Assembly (NCBI GenBank): GCA_007125875.1
Contig: SLCI01000030.1
Location: forward strand, 1-9,967
Length of the DNA stretch: 9,967 nt
Origin: Kiritimatiellia bacterium
GTDB taxonomy: Bacteria > Verrucomicrobiota > Kiritimatiellia > SLAD01
Reading direction: 5' to 3'
Part shown: positions 7,411 through 9,967 of the stretch, one piece after another
How positions within the stretch are numbered: the stretch's first letter is position 1
Layout of the letters: each line of letters starts with the position of its first letter
Program-made: the position numbers and the translations under genes
The notes under the pieces: generated by a model
Database searches by the model: none
What the model saw: the letters and a program-made list of their open reading frames with translations, nothing else
What the model was told of the DNA's origin: nothing

Positions 7411-8325
7411 TCATCTTTCCCTCAACAGTCGGTCTAACATGCCGCCTGGGGTGACATGGGGTGTAAAAAGCGTATCTGCATGTTCGATGACAAAGCGATT
7501 CCGTTGTCTCGCTGCTGCAAGGTTGCCGGATGTGTCGCGCATTTCGAGAATGAGCATGCGGTTCTGTTCCAGCGCGTCGCGCACACCAGATGCAAAGGCG
7601 CTGTTTCTGATGCCCCAAGCCGGACAGGCGATCACTCGTCGCCCGTTCTGCAAAAGCCAATCCAGCATTTCCTTCTCTTTCGGCGAATGCCAGCCGCCGA
7701 AATACACATCGGCATCGGGCAAGGGCGACACAGGTGTCGCCCTTACCGCACGGCTGCACAGCACGCCCAACTTTTCTCCATTCCAAAGGGATGGATTGCC
7801 GATCCCGCGCAATCCTTCGCCAAACGCCTGCACGCAACGCCACGGATTCATGCGGATATATTCGGCGATTCGCTGCTCGGCCTCATTGGAACGCACAATC
7901 ATTTCATAATAATTGCGATGCCATAAAGGGGCGAGGCAGGCTCCGCGCCGTACGGGCGAGGCCTGCCTCGCCCCCTGTGTCGCCTCTTGTGCAACCACCC
8001 GATTCCATTCCCGCGACACAGCGGCCTTAAATCCGCCGATCACATCTCCTAAACGCAACGGCCCCTTTTGCATGCGAATCAACGCATGAAAATGATCGGG
8101 CATGATCACCCATTCACCCCAGGTCATCTGCGGACATTTCTCCGCCGTGATTCGCATCCGCTCCTCGATCAGCGCGCGCATCGCCCCCGAAAAGGGCTTC
8201 CCGCCCCAGGCAGCAATAGACTCTCGATGCGCGCAGATCGTGACAAAATACACTCCGCCCCCGGCATAATCATGCCCTTTTAGACGAATGCTTCTGCGAT
8301 GATGTCGGGCCGGATCATAACTCAT
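7411..8325 (-). CDS. REP-associated tyrosine transposase (RAYT) fused to a SLOG/DprA-like domain
   Basis: The first 170 or so of 304 residues are a Y1/HUH transposase of the RAYT type: the start MSYDPARHHRRSIRLKGHDY and YFVTICAHR are typical, the HUH pair is H78-F-H80 in MPDHFHALI, and the catalytic tyrosine is Y139 or Y140 in LWHRNYYEMIVR. RAYTs bind and nick GTAG-headed REP hairpins. Residues about 176-304 look like a second domain. GNPSLWNGEKLGVLCSR, GGWHSPKEKEMLDWLL, VIACPAWG, RQRNRFVIEHAD and PHVTPGGMLDRLL match a SLOG (DprA/LOG-like Rossmann) pattern as I remember it. The stretch between CSR (192) and VYFGGWHS looks shortened. Two REP-like hairpins lie inside the gene (7723-7746, 7928-7974) and encode residues about 193-201 and 117-133. 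No strong Shine-Dalgarno precedes the ATG at 8325. Confidence 0.88.
   Translation of the reverse strand: MSYDPARHHRRSIRLKGHDYAGGGVYFVTICAHRESIAAWGGKPFSGAMRALIEERMRITAEKCPQMTWGEWVIMPDHFHALIRMQKGPLRLGDVIGGFKAAVSREWNRVVAQEATQGARQASPVRRGACLAPLWHRNYYEMIVRSNEAEQRIAEYIRMNPWRCVQAFGEGLRGIGNPSLWNGEKLGVLCSRAVRATPVSPLPDADVYFGGWHSPKEKEMLDWLLQNGRRVIACPAWGIRNSAFASGVRDALEQNRMLILEMRDTSGNLAAARQRNRFVIEHADTLFTPHVTPGGMLDRLLRER
7723..7746 (-). repeat. REP-like hairpin inside the RAYT gene (copy A)
   Basis: Read on the minus strand: head GTAA (7746-7743), then arm GGGCGACAC (7742-7734), loop CT (7733-7732) and arm GTGTCGCCC (7731-7723). The stem is perfect and two further A-T pairs extend it to 11 bp (7721-7744). 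It has the same layout as the copy at 7950-7973, including the CT loop. It is in frame within the SLOG-like domain. Confidence 0.65.
7928..7974 (+). repeat. REP-like inverted hairpin pair inside the RAYT gene (copy B)
   Basis: Plus strand: head GTAC (7950-7953), arm GGGCGAGGC (7954-7962), loop CT, arm GCCTCGCCC (7965-7973). Going the other way from the same palindromic GTAC, the minus strand gives a less perfect second hairpin ending at 7928. As a result GGGGCGAGGCAGGC (7928-7941) is a perfect 14-bp inverted repeat of 7961-7974. It lies in frame between the HUH motif and the catalytic tyrosine, in a linker position (residues about 117-133). Confidence 0.7.
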
Positions 8326-8415
8326 CAGACCACTCGCATTCGGGAATCGGACAATTTCAAAGCCGAGGCGGCTCGTATACTGTGGCTTAAAACATTCATG
8401 CTCCTGCGGTCATGA

Positions 8416-8502
8416 TTAATCCTTACGGATCTCATCGACAAGCTCAGTCGCCAACCCAGCAACGCTTTTCACAAAATCATGCGCATAATCAATCTTGTGG
8501 CG
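8416..8502 (-). pseudogene. possible C-terminal remnant of a small protein
   Basis: A minus-strand frame running from just after a TAG (8505-8503) to a TAA (8418-8416) encodes 28 residues ending DFVKSVAGLATELVDEIRKD. It is amphipathic-helix-like and has no start codon in frame. It could be the tail of a deleted gene whose operator-like palindromes survive at 8504-8564. It could equally be chance. I do not recognise the family. Confidence 0.2.
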
Positions 8503-8503
8503 C

Positions 8504-8564
8504 TAATAGCTTATAAGCTATTAACTATTTCAATGCGAAGAAAGCTATAGCTTATAAGCTATTA
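8504..8564. repeat. two copies of an AT-rich palindrome, possible operators
   Basis: TAATAGCTTATAAGCTATTA at 8504-8523 is a perfect 20-bp palindrome. The second copy, at 8547-8562, is a perfect 16-bp palindrome (ATAGCTTATAAGCTAT). The two share the 18 bases ATAGC..CTATTA (8506-8523 and 8547-8564) and are 41 bp apart. A smaller palindrome AGCTATAGCT (8543-8552) overlaps the second copy. Paired palindromes like this are typical operators for a dimeric regulator or an autoregulated toxin-antitoxin pair, but no such gene is present next to them now. Confidence 0.6.
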
Positions 8565-8589
8565 TCGTTATCTATGCCTTTCGGCCTAA

Positions 8590-8699
8590 TTTCCAATCGT
8601 TGGAAACTTTTTCGCGCGTTTTTCCAATCATTGGAAGATTTTGAGGCGATTTTTCCAGTCGTTGGAAAAATATTTGAGCTGTTTTCCAGTCGTTGGAAA
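8590..8699. repeat. array of four 15-bp palindromes at exact 31-bp period
   Basis: TTCCAATCGTTGGAA (8591-8605), TTCCAATCATTGGAA (8622-8636), TTCCAGTCGTTGGAA (8653-8667) and TTCCAGTCGTTGGAA (8684-8698) start exactly 31 bp apart. Spacers are 16 bp, T/A-rich and weakly alike (for example TTTTGAGGCGATTT and ATTTGAGCTGTT). Each unit could form a 6-bp or longer hairpin with flanking T/A pairs. It sits just 3' of the tRNA-Val gene on that gene's transcription path. It is not a CRISPR: repeats are too short, imperfect, and spacers similar. Confidence 0.8.
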
Positions 8700-8716
8700 A
8701 TCGGGCAAGGCGGGGA

Positions 8717-8792
8717 TGGTGGGCGGTACAGGACTCGAACCTGTAACATCCACGGTGTAAACGTGGCGCTCTGCCAATTGAGCTAACCGCCC
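8717..8792 (-). tRNA. tRNA-Val (anticodon UAC), CCA encoded
   Basis: The minus strand folds as a complete tRNA: acceptor GGGCGGT pairing with ACCGCCC (8792-8786 with 8727-8721), D arm GCTC..GAGC, anticodon arm CCACG-TTTACAC-CGTGG with anticodon TAC, T arm ACAGG-TTCGAGT-CCTGT, discriminator A and encoded CCA (8719-8717). It reads GUA valine codons. The 3' side runs into the 31-bp palindrome array. Confidence 0.96.
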
Positions 8793-8877
8793 CCATGCAG
8801 ACAATCCAGAAGGTTGGATTTCTGAGAGCTCATAGCGTATCTATTTGCGGACATTAGTCAAGGGAACCGTTACGCCG

Positions 8878-9552
8878 ATGCCACCGATCAGGAAAACTGT
8901 ACAATCTGTGTATGAAAAGCTGGCCGCTCATTATGGGCACCCAGCCGCGACGCATCCGTCCGGCCAGCCGATGAATGTATTGGTGGAAACGATTCTGTCC
9001 CAGCATACTAGCGACAGGAATTCGCATCGCGCCTTCGTGCAATTACGAAAGCAATTCCCCTCTTGGCAACAGGTGATCGATGCGCCGACAAAGGCGGTGG
9101 AAGACGCGATTCGGTCGGGCGGATTGGCGAAGCAGAAGTCGGTGCGTATCCAACAGGTGCTGCGTGAGATTCGTGATCGTGAAGGCCGCATTTCCTTGGC
9201 GCGCCTGCGTGGACTCGACACGGCGGAGATCTACGAGTACCTCACTTCGCTGCCGGGCATTGGCGATAAAACGGCTTGTTGTGTGCTTTTGTTCGCATGG
9301 GGGCGCGCGGTGATGCCGGTCGACACACATGTTCATCGTATCATCAAGCGGCTCGGCTGGATTTCAGCGAATGCGCCACCAGAAGCGGCCCGGGCGGTTG
9401 TGGAGGCGCGCTTGCCCGCGGAATCGCTGTATCATATGCATGTGTTGCTGATCGCGCATGGACGCGAGACGTGCAAAGCGCAGAGCCCCCTGTGCGGCAC
9501 CTGCCCGATTCAGAAACACTGCCCGAGCGCGCGCTTGGGCGGGAAGAGCTGA
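8878..9552 (+). CDS. nth: endonuclease III-like DNA glycosylase/AP lyase
   Basis: This base-excision repair enzyme has 224 residues from the ATG at 8878. The helix-hairpin-helix LTSLPGIGDKTACCVLL carries the catalytic lysine K131, and MPVDTHVHRI gives the catalytic aspartate D149. The [4Fe-4S] loop C199-x6-C206-x2-C209-x5-C215 is canonical. The segment ETILSQHTSDRNSHRAF replaces the LLSAQATD form of E. coli Nth, so it may belong to an Nth-like subfamily with a different base preference. An upstream TTG at 8845 in frame would add 11 residues not typical of the family; AAGGGA about 12 bases before 8878 is a weak ribosome site. It is a single gene, divergent from tRNA-Val and convergent with tsaD. 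Confidence 0.9.
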   Translation: MPPIRKTVQSVYEKLAAHYGHPAATHPSGQPMNVLVETILSQHTSDRNSHRAFVQLRKQFPSWQQVIDAPTKAVEDAIRSGGLAKQKSVRIQQVLREIRDREGRISLARLRGLDTAEIYEYLTSLPGIGDKTACCVLLFAWGRAVMPVDTHVHRIIKRLGWISANAPPEAARAVVEARLPAESLYHMHVLLIAHGRETCKAQSPLCGTCPIQKHCPSARLGGKS

Positions 9553-9573
9553 GTGGGTTTGTTTCGGAGAGTC

Positions 9574-9629
9574 GGCTCACCGAGACGGTTCGCCCCACCT
9601 TCGTGTGATGGAACCGGTAGGGCGAGGCG
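9574..9629. repeat. second REP/BIME-like element, one hairpin intact and one truncated
   Basis: The minus-strand hairpin has head GTGG (9598-9595), GGC with GCC (9594-9592, 9576-9574), GA/GA internal loop, and inner arms ACCG/CGGT around TCT. It is the same architecture as at 6134-6202 but with different paired arms. On the plus strand the head GTAG (9617-9620) and the 5' arm GGC-GA-GGCG (9621-9629) are present, but the matching 3' arm is missing and a GATTNN hexamer repeat begins there. It lies between the convergent nth and tsaD genes. Confidence 0.7.
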
Positions 9630-9664
9630 ATTACGATTAAGATTAGGATTAAGATTGTGATTAT
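9629..9664 (+). repeat. GATTNN hexamer tandem repeat, six units
   Basis: Six consecutive hexamers in perfect register: GATTAC, GATTAA, GATTAG, GATTAA, GATTGT, GATTAT. They abut the truncated REP arm and end 3 bp before the tsaD stop codon. The first four bases of every unit are conserved, the last two vary. Confidence 0.8.
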
Positions 9665-9667
9665 GAG

Positions 9668-9967
9668 TCAGGAGGATGCCAGAGGGAGGCTGGGGAAGAC
9701 GTCGGCGACGGGAGTGAGCGGTTGGCCGCGCAGGGTGGCGGCGCCAGCGATACCCGCGATCATAGCGGCGTTGTCGGTGCAATAGGTCATCGGTGCAATC
9801 AGCAGTTTCACGCCGAGCGTGCCTGCCAGCTCATCCAAGCGACTGCGCAGGCGCTGGTTCTTGGCCACGCCACCGACACAGGCGATGTGCTGCACTCTCT
9901 CCTCACGGGTCACGCGCTCCAGTCGATCCAGCAAGGCATCGAACGCGGCTTCCTGGTAGCTGGCGGC
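9668..9967 (-). CDS. tsaD: tRNA N6-adenosine threonylcarbamoyltransferase, C-terminal part (cut by window edge)
   Basis: The open frame continues without a stop from the window edge to a TGA at 9670-9668, giving the last 99 residues. It starts within AASYQEAAFDALLDRL, then has the TsaD/Kae1 motif VGGVAKNQRLRSRL and the metal/nucleotide-site motif YCTDNAAMIAG. TsaD, with TsaB and TsaE, transfers the threonylcarbamoyl group to A37 of tRNAs that read ANN codons, an essential cytoplasmic step. The N-terminal ATPase-like half (with the HxExH metal motif) is outside the window. The stop is 3 bp from the hexamer repeat. Confidence 0.9.
   Translation of the reverse strand, partial: AASYQEAAFDALLDRLERVTREERVQHIACVGGVAKNQRLRSRLDELAGTLGVKLLIAPMTYCTDNAAMIAGIAGAATLRGQPLTPVADVFPSLPLASS

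Larger units (their letters stand above)
8326..8716. other. 391-bp non-coding region rich in palindromes
   Basis: This lies between the RAYT start and the 3' end of the tRNA. From left to right it holds about 90 bp with only a small 5-bp-stem hairpin (AGCCG-AGG-CGGCT, near 8361-8373), a 28-codon open-frame remnant on the minus strand, two copies of an AT-rich palindrome, and a four-unit palindrome array. Open frames through the array on either strand are by-products of the repeats. Confidence 0.7.

Noticed and set aside
7439..7926. Two 156-codon plus-strand ORFs opposite the RAYT gene
   Set aside because: The minus frame has the HUH motif, the tyrosine motif and SLOG-like motifs; the plus frames show none.
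8361..8373. AGCCG-AGG-CGGCT hairpin in the RAYT leader as a terminator or REP
   Set aside because: The 5-bp stem has no U-run and no GTAG head.
8590..8699. Four-unit palindrome array as a CRISPR
   Set aside because: Repeats are 15 bp and vary, spacers are only 16 bp and resemble each other, and no cas genes are present.
8717..8792. tRNA-Val as the attachment site of an integrated element
   Set aside because: There is no integrase and I saw no repeated tRNA 3' end elsewhere in the window.
8552..8796. Minus- and plus-strand ORFs of 65-74 codons across the palindrome array and tRNA
   Set aside because: The codons simply read the repeats and the tRNA gene; repetitive peptides with no start signals.
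8803..8820. AATCCA-N6-TGGATT inverted repeat between the tRNA and nth
   Set aside because: The 6-bp arms are too short to call a terminator or operator, and there is no T-run.

Overview
The window looks like a chromosomal segment of an anaerobic, fermentative, moderately GC-rich bacterium. The gene content (a trimeric [FeFe] hydrogenase, a sodium symporter, an aldo/keto reductase, an endonuclease III-type glycosylase, TsaD) does not fix the phylum. The small intergenic palindromes of the TTCCAA-TCG-TTGGAA type and the REP-type transposase resemble what I remember from Verrucomicrobiota/Kiritimatiellota-like genomes. That placement is an impression from memory, not a demonstrated result.

Left part (1-6181): the window opens with the first 20 codons of a gene leaving on the minus strand, then a divergent promoter region of about 390 bp. 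A tight plus-strand operon follows: hydC (NuoE-like), hydB (NuoF-like), hydA (H-cluster [FeFe] hydrogenase) and an SSS-family sodium:solute symporter. Gaps are 1 bp, a 4-bp overlap and 18 bp. HydABC should couple NAD(H) oxidation/reduction to H2. HydB is unusual: it carries two tandem thioredoxin-like ferredoxin domains that have both lost their cluster cysteines, and it lacks the usual C-terminal ferredoxin domain.

Middle part (6134-8325): the symporter gene runs into a REP/BIME-like palindromic element that supplies its last codons and its stop. An aldo/keto reductase and a REP-associated tyrosine transposase (RAYT, HUH/Y1 family) follow, both on the minus strand. The RAYT is fused at its C-terminus to a SLOG/DprA-like Rossmann domain. 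Its own coding sequence contains two REP-like hairpin elements, in frame.

Right part (8326-9967): a 390-bp non-coding stretch holds a short ORF remnant, two copies of an AT-rich 16-20 bp palindrome, and an array of four 15-bp palindromes at an exact 31-bp period. After it come a tRNA-Val(UAC) on the minus strand, an nth-type DNA glycosylase on the plus strand, a second REP/BIME-like element joined to a GATTNN hexamer tandem repeat, and the 3' part of tsaD on the minus strand, cut by the window edge.

The most coherent less-described story is the REP system. It consists of a RAYT-SLOG fusion protein, GTAG-headed hairpins at both convergent gene junctions (6134-6202 and 9574-9629) whose stems differ but remain paired, and a second related hairpin family inside the RAYT gene itself.
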